Shown in pieces: positions 26,649 to 35,751 of a stretch of DNA of 64,000 bases. This stretch comes from Limosilactobacillus oris (GTDB taxonomy: Bacteria > Bacillota > Bacilli > Lactobacillales > Lactobacillaceae). How positions within the stretch are numbered: the first letter of the stretch is position 1; every line of letters begins with the position of its first letter. The notes under the pieces were generated by a model, which had not been told where the DNA came from, did no database searches, and saw only the letters and a program-made list of their open reading frames with translations. Where the stretch lies: assembly GCF_025311495.1 (NCBI RefSeq), contig NZ_CP104398.1:1054001-1118000 (forward strand), in the 5' to 3' direction. Made by a program: the position numbers and the translations under genes.

Positions 26649-27551
26649 ATGTCAATTAACAAACGCCAAGCAGATTTAATGTTGTTTATCGTCGCCATCC
26701 TCTGGGGAAGCAGCTACGTCTTCGCCAAGCTCACCGTGGAGGCGGGGATGCACTCCGGCCTCATCAACGCCTGCCGGGGGACCATGTGTGCACTAGCCGG
26801 CGGCCTAATTTTCTTCAAGAAGATCCGGCACATGACCTGGGTTGACTTCCGCCTCGGCCTGGTCATCGGCACCATCAACTTCTTGGGCTACTACTTGCAG
26901 ACCGATGCTCTCCGCTACACGACCCCAGCGAAGAACGCCTTCTTGACGACCATGTACATCGTCGTGGCGCCCTTCCTCCTCTGGCTCTTCTGGCGGGAAC
27001 GTCCCCAGCGAAAGGCCTACCTTTCGATTAGCCTGTCAATCCTTGGAATGGCAATCCTGACCAACGTCTTTGCCGGACATTTCCACCTCCAGTACGGCGA
27101 CTTTTTGACCCTCGTTTCCACCTTCTTCTGGGCCGGGCAAATTATTTTCTTCGCCAAGTATGCCCCACACGCGTCCAGTCCCTGGGTGATTATTTTCATG
27201 ATTGGGCTGTGCCAGGGAACCTTCGGCTGGATTACCACCTTCCTCTTTGAGCGTCCTAGTTTGGGCAGTGTCCACTGGGTGCAAGCGCTGATTCCATTGG
27301 CAATTCTCACTATCGGGATCACGTTCTTAGCCCAGGGAATGCAGATTACCGGTCAAGCTCATACCGACGCCACTACGGCGGGGTTAATTTTAATGCTGGA
27401 ATCCTTCTTTGCTAGTGTGATGTCCGTCATTATGGGCTACGACCCCCTAACTCCGCAACTGGTCATCGGCGGGGTTATCCTGCTAGTCGCCAACGCCATT
27501 ATGGAAGTTGACCTGCGGAGCTTGGTGGTTTTGAAAAGAAAAATGTTTTAA
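26649..27551 (+). CDS. DMT-superfamily (EamA) transporter
   Basis: 300 aa from MSINKRQADLML. Ten predicted membrane helices in two EamA repeats; AILWGSSYVFAK opens the first and TFFWAGQIIFFAKY the second. GGAAGGGGAA lies ~12 nt upstream; an in-frame ATG at 26625 has no site. Family members export metabolites or amino acids; the substrate here is unknown. Confidence 0.85.
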   Translation: MSINKRQADLMLFIVAILWGSSYVFAKLTVEAGMHSGLINACRGTMCALAGGLIFFKKIRHMTWVDFRLGLVIGTINFLGYYLQTDALRYTTPAKNAFLTTMYIVVAPFLLWLFWRERPQRKAYLSISLSILGMAILTNVFAGHFHLQYGDFLTLVSTFFWAGQIIFFAKYAPHASSPWVIIFMIGLCQGTFGWITTFLFERPSLGSVHWVQALIPLAILTIGITFLAQGMQITGQAHTDATTAGLILMLESFFASVMSVIMGYDPLTPQLVIGGVILLVANAIMEVDLRSLVVLKRKMF

Positions 27552-27558
27552 TAACAAT

Positions 27559-27590
27559 AAACGGCTGTGGAACGCGTTCCACAGCCGTTT
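27559..27590. terminator. perfect 16-bp bidirectional terminator
   Basis: AAACGGCTGTGGAACG followed directly by its exact complement, between the convergent DMT and helicase genes. The stem has A- and T-tracts at both ends. Confidence 0.85.
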
Positions 27591-27593
27591 TGC

Positions 27594-29894
27594 TTATTTA
27601 TTAATCAACTCATATTCGTCAGCCGGCACCTGGTCCAGCAACGGTGTCACCTTCCCGACTGCGGTCAGGGTCAGCTCGTGCATCGCCCGGGAACAAATCG
27701 TGTAAAGCAACTGGCGCTCATCATCCCCGTGGTACTGCTGGTCGTTGGCGTTCCAGACGATAACGGCGTCAAACTCCAGTCCCTTCGCCAGAAATGACGG
27801 GACAATAATCGTCCCCTTAACCAGCCGCTGGTTTTCCGTCCGAATCAGGGTCGTCTTGACGCCCCGCTGCTCAAGGGCCTTGCACAACTGCTCGCTGTCC
27901 TCAAGGGTCTTGCCAATGATGGCGACCTGGTCATGCTCCTGCTGGTACTTTTGCAGGGTTGCCTCCAGGGCGTCCACGCTGCCGTCAAAAGTCTTGCTTT
28001 CGACGACCTGCGGCAAGTCACCATCCCGGTCAAAGGCTTCAATCGCCTCCCCGTCTAGCAGGATGTGCTTGGTGAAGTCAGTAATCTGCTTAGTCGACCG
28101 GTAGGACTTCGTTAGCTGAACGACCTTGGTTTTCTCCGGATCAAACATCGTACTCAGCTGGCGGAGGAGACTCTTGCTATTTTCGTGGGTAAAGATGGCC
28201 TGGTTGAGGTCCCCCAGCAATGTAAACTTAGCCCGCGGAAAGCGGAACTTGAGGTAGGCCAGCTGGTAAGGGTCGTAATCCTGGACCTCGTCGACAAAGA
28301 CGTAGCGAATGTCGCGTTGACCGTGCTTCCCCGTAATCAGGTCGTACAGGTAGAGGTAGATGGTAACCCCCGTTGCACTGATCTGCCGTTTCTTGAGACC
28401 CTCCTTGGTCTGGTCAACGAAGGCCTGCCACTGGTCGGGCGTCAAGCCGTAATCCGCCAAGTTAACCAGCTTAGGTGTCACCCGGAGGAGGTGGAGGTAC
28501 TGGCCATTGATATTGAGCCACTGGTTATGGTTGATCGCCCGCTTGATTGGCTCAAAGGCTTGCATGACAATCTTCCGGGCCAGGAACTTAAACTCCTTAT
28601 CATCACTCTCAAATTCCCGTGGTTCGTTCGCAAAGAGGGTGTCCAGCTCCTCCTTGCTCAGGCTCTGGACCCGCTCCTCAACCCACTTGCTCCGCATTTC
28701 CGTGCTGACCCGGTGGTTGAGGTACTTGATCAGCTCCTCCTTCGTGCCGTCTAAGCGGTTGCCGAGCTTGTAGTTGTTGTTAAAGGAATAGTAAATTTCC
28801 CGAATCTTGTCCTTGCTGATAAAGACCTTGCCGTTGAACATGATGTTCCGGAAGCGCATGTTGGCGTGACCTAAATGCTTGGCGTACCGGCCCGTTGCCT
28901 CAAAGTAGTGTAGACTGGTTAGCAGCCGCTGGGCATTCTTATTCGCCTCATCCTGGCTGGCTGCAAAGCGCTGGGTAAGCGTTTGGACATGGAGTCCTGG
29001 AACCCGCCGATTGGCAAACTGGAAGTAGGTCATCTGGACCATGTTATGTTCACCCAGCTCCGGCAAGACCTGGTCGATGTAGTCGTTGAAGAGCTGGTTG
29101 GGTGAAAAGAGGACTACCTGGGAGGAGGTCAGGTGCCCCCGGTAACGGTAGAGCAGCCAGGCAACCCGTTGCAGAACCGCCGCGGTTTTACCAGAGCCCG
29201 CCGCTCCCTGAACAAAGAGGAGGTCGTCCTTGGTATCTCGGATGATTTCGTTTTGCGTCCGTTGGATGGTCGTGACGATGCTCTTCATCTTGGTACTGGA
29301 GTGGTTGCCGAGGGCTTCCAGCAGCATCTGGTCACCAACCTGTTCGTCGGTGTCAAAGATGGTGACGATCGTGCCGTCCTTGATCTGGAACTGCCGTTTA
29401 AGGGTCAGGTCGACCTCTTGGGGACCCACCGGCGTTTCGTAGCTGACCTGGCCGAGCTTGCCCTCGTAGTAAACGGACGAAATCGGGGCCCGCCAGTCAT
29501 AAACCAGGAAGTGGTCCGGCTGGTCGCTAAACGAGGCCAGGCCGATGTAGACTGACTCTGGCTTGTCAGCGCCCTTCTCCTTAAAGTCAATCCGCGCGAA
29601 GTAGGTTTTCTGCTCCAACCGCCGCAGCGTTGCCAAGTGGTCGGCAGCGTGCTGCCAGCTATTATGCCGCTCGTCCAGCATTTGCTGCTGGGCCCGAAAG
29701 GACATGGCGGTGTCCATCATTCCAGAGTAGGTGGTAGTGTTTAGATGGATATCATTGGTCTGCTGGTTAATATCCTCAATATCATTTTTGGCGGTCTTAA
29801 TCCGTTCCTCTGCCCGGGTCTTTGCCTTTTTGATTTCAGTGAGTACGTGCTCAAGGTGCCGTTGTTCCTGTTCCTTTATTGCTTTTTCAGCCAC
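27594..29894 (-). CDS. helD: UvrD/HelD-like superfamily I helicase
   Basis: 766 aa from a GTG start with AGGTAGGG upstream. N-terminal ~100 residues are a charged coiled coil (EKAIKEQEQRHLEHVLTEI), the arm expected of HelD. Then Walker A QGAAGSGKTA, a long insertion, VFVDEVQDYDPYQLAYL (Walker B), LLGDLNQAIF, LTKSYRSTKQI, and a C-terminal KGLEFDAVIVWNA motif. In Bacillus, HelD releases RNA polymerase from stalled complexes. The coiled-coil arm supports HelD over a DNA-repair UvrD. Confidence 0.88.
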   Translation of the reverse strand: MAEKAIKEQEQRHLEHVLTEIKKAKTRAEERIKTAKNDIEDINQQTNDIHLNTTTYSGMMDTAMSFRAQQQMLDERHNSWQHAADHLATLRRLEQKTYFARIDFKEKGADKPESVYIGLASFSDQPDHFLVYDWRAPISSVYYEGKLGQVSYETPVGPQEVDLTLKRQFQIKDGTIVTIFDTDEQVGDQMLLEALGNHSSTKMKSIVTTIQRTQNEIIRDTKDDLLFVQGAAGSGKTAAVLQRVAWLLYRYRGHLTSSQVVLFSPNQLFNDYIDQVLPELGEHNMVQMTYFQFANRRVPGLHVQTLTQRFAASQDEANKNAQRLLTSLHYFEATGRYAKHLGHANMRFRNIMFNGKVFISKDKIREIYYSFNNNYKLGNRLDGTKEELIKYLNHRVSTEMRSKWVEERVQSLSKEELDTLFANEPREFESDDKEFKFLARKIVMQAFEPIKRAINHNQWLNINGQYLHLLRVTPKLVNLADYGLTPDQWQAFVDQTKEGLKKRQISATGVTIYLYLYDLITGKHGQRDIRYVFVDEVQDYDPYQLAYLKFRFPRAKFTLLGDLNQAIFTHENSKSLLRQLSTMFDPEKTKVVQLTKSYRSTKQITDFTKHILLDGEAIEAFDRDGDLPQVVESKTFDGSVDALEATLQKYQQEHDQVAIIGKTLEDSEQLCKALEQRGVKTTLIRTENQRLVKGTIIVPSFLAKGLEFDAVIVWNANDQQYHGDDERQLLYTICSRAMHELTLTAVGKVTPLLDQVPADEYELINK

Positions 29895-30086
29895 TGACTA
29901 TCCCTACCTTTCCGGTTTTTAAAATCGTTATATTATTATAGCATTCCTTGCCGTTTCTCCGATAGTAATTAGCCGGCTAGCAATTATTTAAGGGTGATTT
30001 AATTTTCGAGCGAACTGCTAGTCAAAACTGGCGCGGGCCCCTACAATTAATATACTAGGCTATAAATTACAGAAAGGAGTTGCCAC

Positions 30087-30737
30087 ATGGCCCATCTTTT
30101 TTACGTACTGACCCACATTGCAGAAGTACTCATCCCGATGTTCGAATGGCTGGGGCCGTGGAGCTATCTCATCCTCTTCGTGATTGTGTTCATGGAAACC
30201 GGCTTGGTGGTCTTCCCCTGGCTCCCGGGCGGTTCGCTGGTGTTTTTGACCAGCTCCTTTATCGCCGTCCACCCGATTTTGAAAATGCACATCGTCGTCC
30301 CCGTCTTTTTCCTGGCGGCCTTTATCGGCGACTCCGTCAATTACTGGATTGGTCACAGTCTCTCCCGCTGGCACTGGATTGAAAAACGGCTGGCGGGCCC
30401 CCGGATGTTGACCGCTAAAGAATATTTAAACCGCTACGGCTTCTGGGCCGTGGCGTTCGGTCGTTTTGTACCCCTAATTCGTTCCTTTATCCCCACCATC
30501 TCAGGCATGATGCACTACCCCTTCCGCCATTTCACCATCGGCAACTTTGTCGGCGTGGCCTTGTGGGTAGCTCTGGGCTGCGGCGTTGGTTACTTCTTCG
30601 GCTCGATTCCCCTGGTCAAAGAGCACTTCTCCCTCGTGATTTTGGCAATGGCCTCCTGTGCGGTTCTGGCCGGGGCCGGAATGTGGGGAATCAAAGTGCT
30701 CCGACAAAAAATTATTAAACGGAATCGAATGCTCTAG
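30087..30737 (+). CDS. DedA family membrane protein
   Basis: 216 aa. The DedA core has ETGLVVFPWLPGGSLVF, GDSVNYWIGHSLSR and the FGRFVPLIRSFIPTISGMMHY motif with the conserved Arg/Pro residues, plus 4-5 membrane helices. DedA proteins flip or scramble lipids such as undecaprenyl phosphate or PE. AAAGGAG precedes ATG. It is followed 80 bp later by a phosphatase gene in the same direction. Confidence 0.9.
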   Translation: MAHLFYVLTHIAEVLIPMFEWLGPWSYLILFVIVFMETGLVVFPWLPGGSLVFLTSSFIAVHPILKMHIVVPVFFLAAFIGDSVNYWIGHSLSRWHWIEKRLAGPRMLTAKEYLNRYGFWAVAFGRFVPLIRSFIPTISGMMHYPFRHFTIGNFVGVALWVALGCGVGYFFGSIPLVKEHFSLVILAMASCAVLAGAGMWGIKVLRQKIIKRNRML

Positions 30738-30816
30738 GGTTCTTTAGTGCGGTTTGCCAGCCATTCATGGTAAAATATGAATAGTATTTTTATGATTTAA
30801 AGGAGTTTTACCCAAA

Positions 30817-31467
30817 ATGGCAATTACCGTTTATTTTGTTCGTCATGGTCAAACCTACCTTAACCGCTACCACCGTGTCCAAGGCTGGTCAGATGCTCCC
30901 CTAACCAGCCAGGGACAAACAGATGCCAAGCGAACTGGTAAGGTCCTGAGCGGGGTAGGCTTCGACTACCTATTTAGCAGCGACCTCGCCCGGACGATGG
31001 AAACCGCCCGCTTGCTGCTTGCTGCTAGCAACAATTCTCAAATCAAGGCACCGACTCCGACCCCGGCTTTCCGGGAAGAGTTTTTCGGTTTCTTTGAGGG
31101 GCTGGATTCTGCCATGCTGACTAATTTCTTAGGTGCCGAGACCGGGTTCGACAACTTTGCCGACATGTTTAGCAAACTCGGGCCGGACACGTTAAAGGAC
31201 CGGGTAGCTGCGGCCGACCCTTACAAGGACGCGGAAAACCACGTTCAATTTTGGAACCGGGTCAGCAAGGGCATTGACCGCCTGCGCTCCCTGCCGGACG
31301 GCTCAACCGCGGTCGTGGTTTCCCATGGGGTAACGATTCGGTCAATCGCTGAACACTACGGTTACCACACCACCGAATCGGTCAAAAACGGGAGCCTGAC
31401 CCGGTTGACACTGACTCCAACTGACACCCAGGTTGACTTTTACAACCAACTTGAATTACCAGAATAA
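30817..31467 (+). CDS. histidine phosphatase (phosphoglycerate mutase-like)
   Basis: 216 aa with the RHGQT phosphohistidine motif (residues 9-13), the second His in VVSHGVTIRS and an FREEFFGFFEG acid loop. It is the branched-specificity type (PhoE/GpmB-like) rather than a glycolytic mutase. The substrate is not predictable. GGAG precedes ATG; hflX follows 33 bp later. Confidence 0.85.
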   Translation: MAITVYFVRHGQTYLNRYHRVQGWSDAPLTSQGQTDAKRTGKVLSGVGFDYLFSSDLARTMETARLLLAASNNSQIKAPTPTPAFREEFFGFFEGLDSAMLTNFLGAETGFDNFADMFSKLGPDTLKDRVAAADPYKDAENHVQFWNRVSKGIDRLRSLPDGSTAVVVSHGVTIRSIAEHYGYHTTESVKNGSLTRLTLTPTDTQVDFYNQLELPE

Positions 31468-31500
31468 ATTTTATCCGCAAAGGGGGAACAATACTCTTAA

Positions 31501-32775
31501 ATGGATACGACGATACAAAACGATGAACGCGTAATCATCACCGGACTGGACACCGGTCAGGATGATTATAATTATTCAATGACCGAACTGGCTGAACTCG
31601 CCCAGGCTAATCATATGGAAGTCGTTCAGCGGGTCGATCAGGTCATTGACCGGCCGAACCCAGCAACTTACTTCGGTAAAGGAAAGGTCGCGGAAATTGC
31701 CGAGCTAGCAGCCGCCAATGATGTGACAACCGTCATTACCAATGATGAACTTTCACCGAGTCAGCTCCGCAATCTCGAAGACGAAACTGGCAAACGTATT
31801 TTGGACCGGACGGCGCTGATTTTGGAAATCTTTGCCACCCGGGCCCAGACAAAGGAAGCTAAACTCCAAGTCCAGATTGCCGAGCTACAATACCGGCTGC
31901 CCCGTCTGCAAACGAGTGCCAGCCAGCGCCTCGACCAGCAGACCGGTGGCGGAAGCGGCTTTACCAACCGTGGTGCCGGTGAAACCAAGCTGGAAATGGA
32001 TCGCCGGACGATTCAGCACCAAATCACCCACCTGCGGCATGAACTGGCAGCAATCGATAAATCTGAAGAGACGAAGCGCAAGCAGCGGGCCAAGAGCAAC
32101 ATTCCTACGGCCGCCCTCGTCGGTTACACCAATGCTGGCAAGTCGACCATCATGAACGGGCTGGTACGGCGCTACGGAACGGTGGAAGACAAGACTGTTT
32201 TTGAAAAGGACATGCTCTTTGCCACTCTGGACACCAGTGTCCGGCGGTTGACTCTTCCCGGCAAAAAGGATTTCCTGCTCAGCGATACGGTTGGTTTTGT
32301 CAGCAAGCTGCCAACCAACCTGGTGGAATCGTTCAAGTCCACCCTCGCCGAAGCAGCTAACGCCGACCTGCTGATCCAAGTGATTGACTACTCCGATCCC
32401 AACTACGAAGAGATGATGCAGACCACTAAGGAGACACTCAAGCAGATTGGAATCGACAACATCCCGATGGTCAACGTCTTCAACAAGGCTGATAAGACCG
32501 AGATTGAATTCCCGGTCCTGGAGGGGGACGACCAGGTCGTGATTTCCGCTAAGCAGGAGGAATCGCTAGACCTCTTGGTAGATGTTATCCGCAAACACCT
32601 CTTCAAGGACTATGTCGAAGCGAAACTGCTCCTGCCATTTTCGGCGGGGCAGCAAGTCTCCTACCTTAATGAACACACGAATATTCTCGATACCGAGTAC
32701 CGCAATGACGGCACGCTCCTAACGGTGGAAATGTCACCCCAGGACGCCCAGCGCTTTGCCCAGTACCAGGTTTAA
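31501..32775 (+). CDS. hflX: ribosome-associated GTPase HflX
   Basis: 424 aa. N-terminal HflX domain (NPATYFGKGKVAEIAELA), coiled linker with GGSGFTNRGAGETKLE, then the G domain: GYTNAGKST (G1), DTVGFVSKLP (G3), NVFNKAD (G4) and ISAKQ (G5). It splits stalled or hibernating ribosomes. GGGGG ~13 nt upstream of ATG. Confidence 0.96.
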   Translation: MDTTIQNDERVIITGLDTGQDDYNYSMTELAELAQANHMEVVQRVDQVIDRPNPATYFGKGKVAEIAELAAANDVTTVITNDELSPSQLRNLEDETGKRILDRTALILEIFATRAQTKEAKLQVQIAELQYRLPRLQTSASQRLDQQTGGGSGFTNRGAGETKLEMDRRTIQHQITHLRHELAAIDKSEETKRKQRAKSNIPTAALVGYTNAGKSTIMNGLVRRYGTVEDKTVFEKDMLFATLDTSVRRLTLPGKKDFLLSDTVGFVSKLPTNLVESFKSTLAEAANADLLIQVIDYSDPNYEEMMQTTKETLKQIGIDNIPMVNVFNKADKTEIEFPVLEGDDQVVISAKQEESLDLLVDVIRKHLFKDYVEAKLLLPFSAGQQVSYLNEHTNILDTEYRNDGTLLTVEMSPQDAQRFAQYQV

Positions 32776-32780
32776 AACGC

Positions 32781-32823
32781 AAAAAAACGGTTGGCGAAGT
32801 TGAAGTTCGCCAACCGTTTTTTT
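32781..32823. terminator. bidirectional terminator between hflX and menE
   Basis: AAAAAAACGGTTGGCGAA / TTCGCCAACCGTTTTTTT, a near-perfect 18-bp stem with a 7-nt loop between convergent genes. Confidence 0.85.
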
Positions 32824-32825
32824 AC

Positions 32826-34238
32826 TTACAGTTGTTTCCTTAACAAGTAGCGCTGAATTTTACCACTAGCATTCGTTGGCAGTTTAGCCACCCGCAGGTA
32901 CCGGCGCGGCACCTTATAGTGAGCCAGGTGCTGGTAGCCAAACGCCACGAGCTGAGCTTGATCCAAGGGCTGGTCGCTGACAACAAAGGCCACGGGTACT
33001 TCGCCCCATTCCGCGTCTGGCTGTCCAACTACCGCCACCTGACGGATGCCGGGATAACGCAGGTAAACCTGCTCGACTTCCTGGGGAAAGATGTTCTCTC
33101 CACCCGAGATCATCATCTCGTCAGCCCGGCCGTCAACGTAGAGGTATCCATCCTTGTCCAGATGCCCAATATCGCCAGTTCGGTACCAGCCGTCCACCAT
33201 CTTGGCGGGAAGTTTGGCCGGCAAGTTGAGGTAGCCCGGCGTTAACGCCGGTGTCCTCAACAGGATTTCACCGTCTGTGGCGAGTTTCAGGCGGGTGGTA
33301 AAGAGCGGTTGCCCAACAGAGCCGATTTTGGCTAACGCGTCGCTGGCCCGCAGTGCTATCACCTGCGAACAGGTTTCCGTCATGCCGTAACATTGAACGA
33401 CCGGGATTCCCAGCTGCTGGCACTGGTCCAAGGTTTCACAATCCAGGGTGCCACCGCCAAGGAGCATGCACCGAAAAGTGGGCTGGTATTTCTGCCCGCT
33501 TGCTTGGCGTTGATCGACTAATTTTTTCATCATAAACGGGACTACTGACATAATGGTGACCGGCTCCGAAGCGAGGATCCGCTCAACCGCGGCGGGACGA
33601 AACTTGTCCACCAAGCGCACGGTCATCCCATAAATCAGCCCCCGCATCATGATTGAAAAGCCGCTAATGTGAAAGATCGGGGCAACACACAGCCACTCAT
33701 CCTGGCTGGTCAATCCCAGGTTAAGGGCTGAAGAAACCGCCGAATAGAAGTGGTTGCCAAAGGTTTGCAAAACGCCCTTCGGCTTTCCGGTCGTCCCAGA
33801 AGTATACATGATGCTGGCGATCCGGTCGCTGTCAAAGGTCGGGACAAGGTCGGCGGGTGCCGCCGTGATTTCCGCCAACTTTTGCAGGCGAATAAAGTCC
33901 GCGCCCATTTCCGGCCTCCACAGCTCATCAGCCACCAGGCAACAGTGCAGTTGGCTGTCCGCAATTTGCCGACTTAACTCTTCGTTAGCCAGGCGCCAGT
34001 TCAACCACACTACCGTCCGGCCACTGCAAATGATTGCCAAGGCCGCCAGGTACCCCGCCAGCCGGTTAGTCGTGAGTAAGCCGACCTTATCACCTGGCGC
34101 CAGCTGGTCTAACTGGCCGACAAGCTGGGTAACCCGGTCCCGAAGCTGGGCAAACGTCAGCTGGGTGGTGCCATCATCGACTGCCACCCGGTCAGGCTGG
34201 GTAGCCGCCTGTTTCAATAACCAATTTTGCGTCTGCAT
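32826..34238 (-). CDS. menE: o-succinylbenzoate-CoA ligase (acyl-CoA synthetase family)
   Basis: 470 aa ANL enzyme with the AMP-binding motif MYTSGTTGKPKG, GxTE region QCYGMTETCSQ, YRTGDIGHLDKDG and C-terminal Lys in NASGKIQRYLLR. Placement 11 bp after menB makes MenE (OSB to OSB-CoA) the best call over a generic acyl-CoA ligase. It belongs to a partial menaquinone cluster with the divergent thioesterase. Confidence 0.88.
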   Translation of the reverse strand: MQTQNWLLKQAATQPDRVAVDDGTTQLTFAQLRDRVTQLVGQLDQLAPGDKVGLLTTNRLAGYLAALAIICSGRTVVWLNWRLANEELSRQIADSQLHCCLVADELWRPEMGADFIRLQKLAEITAAPADLVPTFDSDRIASIMYTSGTTGKPKGVLQTFGNHFYSAVSSALNLGLTSQDEWLCVAPIFHISGFSIMMRGLIYGMTVRLVDKFRPAAVERILASEPVTIMSVVPFMMKKLVDQRQASGQKYQPTFRCMLLGGGTLDCETLDQCQQLGIPVVQCYGMTETCSQVIALRASDALAKIGSVGQPLFTTRLKLATDGEILLRTPALTPGYLNLPAKLPAKMVDGWYRTGDIGHLDKDGYLYVDGRADEMMISGGENIFPQEVEQVYLRYPGIRQVAVVGQPDAEWGEVPVAFVVSDQPLDQAQLVAFGYQHLAHYKVPRRYLRVAKLPTNASGKIQRYLLRKQL

Positions 34239-34249
34239 ATTACCGAACC

Positions 34250-35071
34250 CTATGGGAACTTCGGGAACTGGTCAAAGTTCGGCTTGCGCTTCTCGTTAAA
34301 GGCATCCCGGCCTTCCTTCCCCTCATCAGTCGTGTAGAAGAGCATGGTGGCATCACCGCCAAGTTGTTGCAAACCGGCCAGGCCATCCGTATCAGCATTC
34401 ATCGCCGCCTTGATAAAGCGCAGGGCGGTTGGGGACTTCTGGAGAATTTCGTTGCACCAGTCCAAGGTTACTGATTCAACCTGGTCCAGTGGTACCACCT
34501 TGTTAATCCAGTTCATCTGGTAGGCCTCTTCCGCCGTGTAGAAGTGGTTGAGGAACCAGACTTCCTTGGCACGCTTGTGGCCAATTACCCGGGCCAGGTA
34601 GCCGGAACCATAACCGGCGTCAAAACTGCCGACCTTCGGACCAGTTTGCCCAAACTTCGCATTATCCGCCGCAATCGTCAGGTCGCAGACCAGCTGGAGG
34701 ATGTTGCCGCCGCCGACTGACCAGCCCTTGACCATGGCAATCACCGGCTTCGGGATGATCCGGATCAAGTGTTGGAGGTCCAGGACATTCAGGCGGGCAA
34801 CCTTGTCGGGACCGACATAGCCGCCGTTGCCCCGGACTCCTTGGTCACCACCGGACGAAAAGGCCAAATCACCAGCGCCGGTTAGGATAATCACGCCAAT
34901 TGTGCTATCATCACGACAAATGGTAAATGCGTCGATCATCTCTTGAATAGTGACCGGGGTAAACGCGTTGCGCCGTTCCGGACGGTTCATCGTGATTTTA
35001 GCAATCTTGCCAGCCCGTTCGAAGATAATTTCAGAATACTCTTTTACCGGTTGCCAATTAACTTCTGTCAT
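34250..35071 (-). CDS. menB: 1,4-dihydroxy-2-naphthoyl-CoA synthase
   Basis: 273 aa crotonase fold, full length. MenB features include [20 protein letters not shown] (oxyanion loop), [18 protein letters not shown], the [19 protein letters not shown] segment and C-terminal [20 protein letters not shown], typical of MenB and not other crotonases. It cyclises OSB-CoA to DHNA-CoA. It is first in the menB-menE unit. Confidence 0.94.
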   Translation of the reverse strand: MTEVNWQPVKEYSEIIFERAGKIAKITMNRPERRNAFTPVTIQEMIDAFTICRDDSTIGVIILTGAGDLAFSSGGDQGVRGNGGYVGPDKVARLNVLDLQHLIRIIPKPVIAMVKGWSVGGGNILQLVCDLTIAADNAKFGQTGPKVGSFDAGYGSGYLARVIGHKRAKEVWFLNHFYTAEEAYQMNWINKVVPLDQVESVTLDWCNEILQKSPTALRFIKAAMNADTDGLAGLQQLGGDATMLFYTTDEGKEGRDAFNEKRKPNFDQFPKFP

Positions 35072-35106
35072 TATTAATTTACTCCTTTACAAGTGAGGTC
35101 ATTACA

Positions 35107-35478
35107 ATGAATCTACTAGAAAACTTAGGCATTCAAATCCAATCAGTCACCGCCGACCAAGCCGTCATAACTGTCGCGGTCACCGACCAGCTCAAGCAGC
35201 CGTACGGGATCGTCCATGGCGGGATCAACGCCGTCCTGGCGGAAACTGCCGCGTCCCTCGGCGCTAACCAGTGGCTGCGGGACCACAATCAGGATCAGAT
35301 AGCCATCGGTCTTAATATTAACACACAGCACTTGCGACCGGTGACCAGCGGCACGATTAAAACGGTTGCCACCCCCATTAAGTGCGGTCGGCGAACCCAA
35401 ACCTGGCGAGCAGACGTATACAACCAGGACCGGCTCACCAGCACCAGTACCGTCGTGCTCGTTAACAGCGACCAGTAA
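35107..35478 (+). CDS. PaaI/YbgC-like hotdog thioesterase, probable DHNA-CoA thioesterase
   Basis: 123 aa single hotdog domain: YGIVHGGINAVLAETAASLGAN carries the HGG turn and the catalytic acid, and HLRPVTSGTIKTVATPIKCGR the second half. It is divergent from menB with 35 bp between starts, so a shared control region is likely. The position supports hydrolysis of DHNA-CoA, the step after MenB, though the family is broad. Confidence 0.8.
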   Translation: MNLLENLGIQIQSVTADQAVITVAVTDQLKQPYGIVHGGINAVLAETAASLGANQWLRDHNQDQIAIGLNINTQHLRPVTSGTIKTVATPIKCGRRTQTWRADVYNQDRLTSTSTVVLVNSDQ

Positions 35479-35525
35479 AAATTGTGATGTTCTTTACCTT
35501 TAAAATAGCTAGAGAGAGTGAGAAA

Positions 35526-35561
35526 AAACGCCCCAAATCGGCTAGCGGATTTGGGGCGTTT
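35526..35561. terminator. hairpin terminator after the thioesterase
   Basis: AAACGCCCCAAAT / ATTTGGGGCGTTT, a 13-bp stem followed by TGTCTTTC on the plus strand and preceded by a run of A (U tract on the minus strand). It is nearly identical to 24289-24328. Confidence 0.7.
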
Positions 35562-35621
35562 GTCTTTCGACGCGCAGCTAGCCTCTGGGAACCTCCGTCG
35601 ACGCAAAGCTAGCCTATTTGG

Positions 35622-35728
35622 GGTTGGTCAAACGCTGATTTGTCAGCGTTTGAACTGCCAGCCAGCTACTGCGCTGAGGCATTACTAACTTTAAAATATT
35701 AAAGAGGCTGAGTTAATTCCCAGCCTCT
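35622..35728. repeat. dispersed repeat, copy 3
   Basis: Same orientation as copy 1. The dyad CAAACGCTGA..TCAGCGTTTG is at 35629-35652, then CCAGCCAGCTACTGCGC and the hairpin AGAGGCTG (35703-35710) / CAGCCTCT (35721-35728), which may terminate the yhgE transcript. Confidence 0.8.
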
Positions 35729-35751
35729 CATTTACTTAATACGCTAAATCA

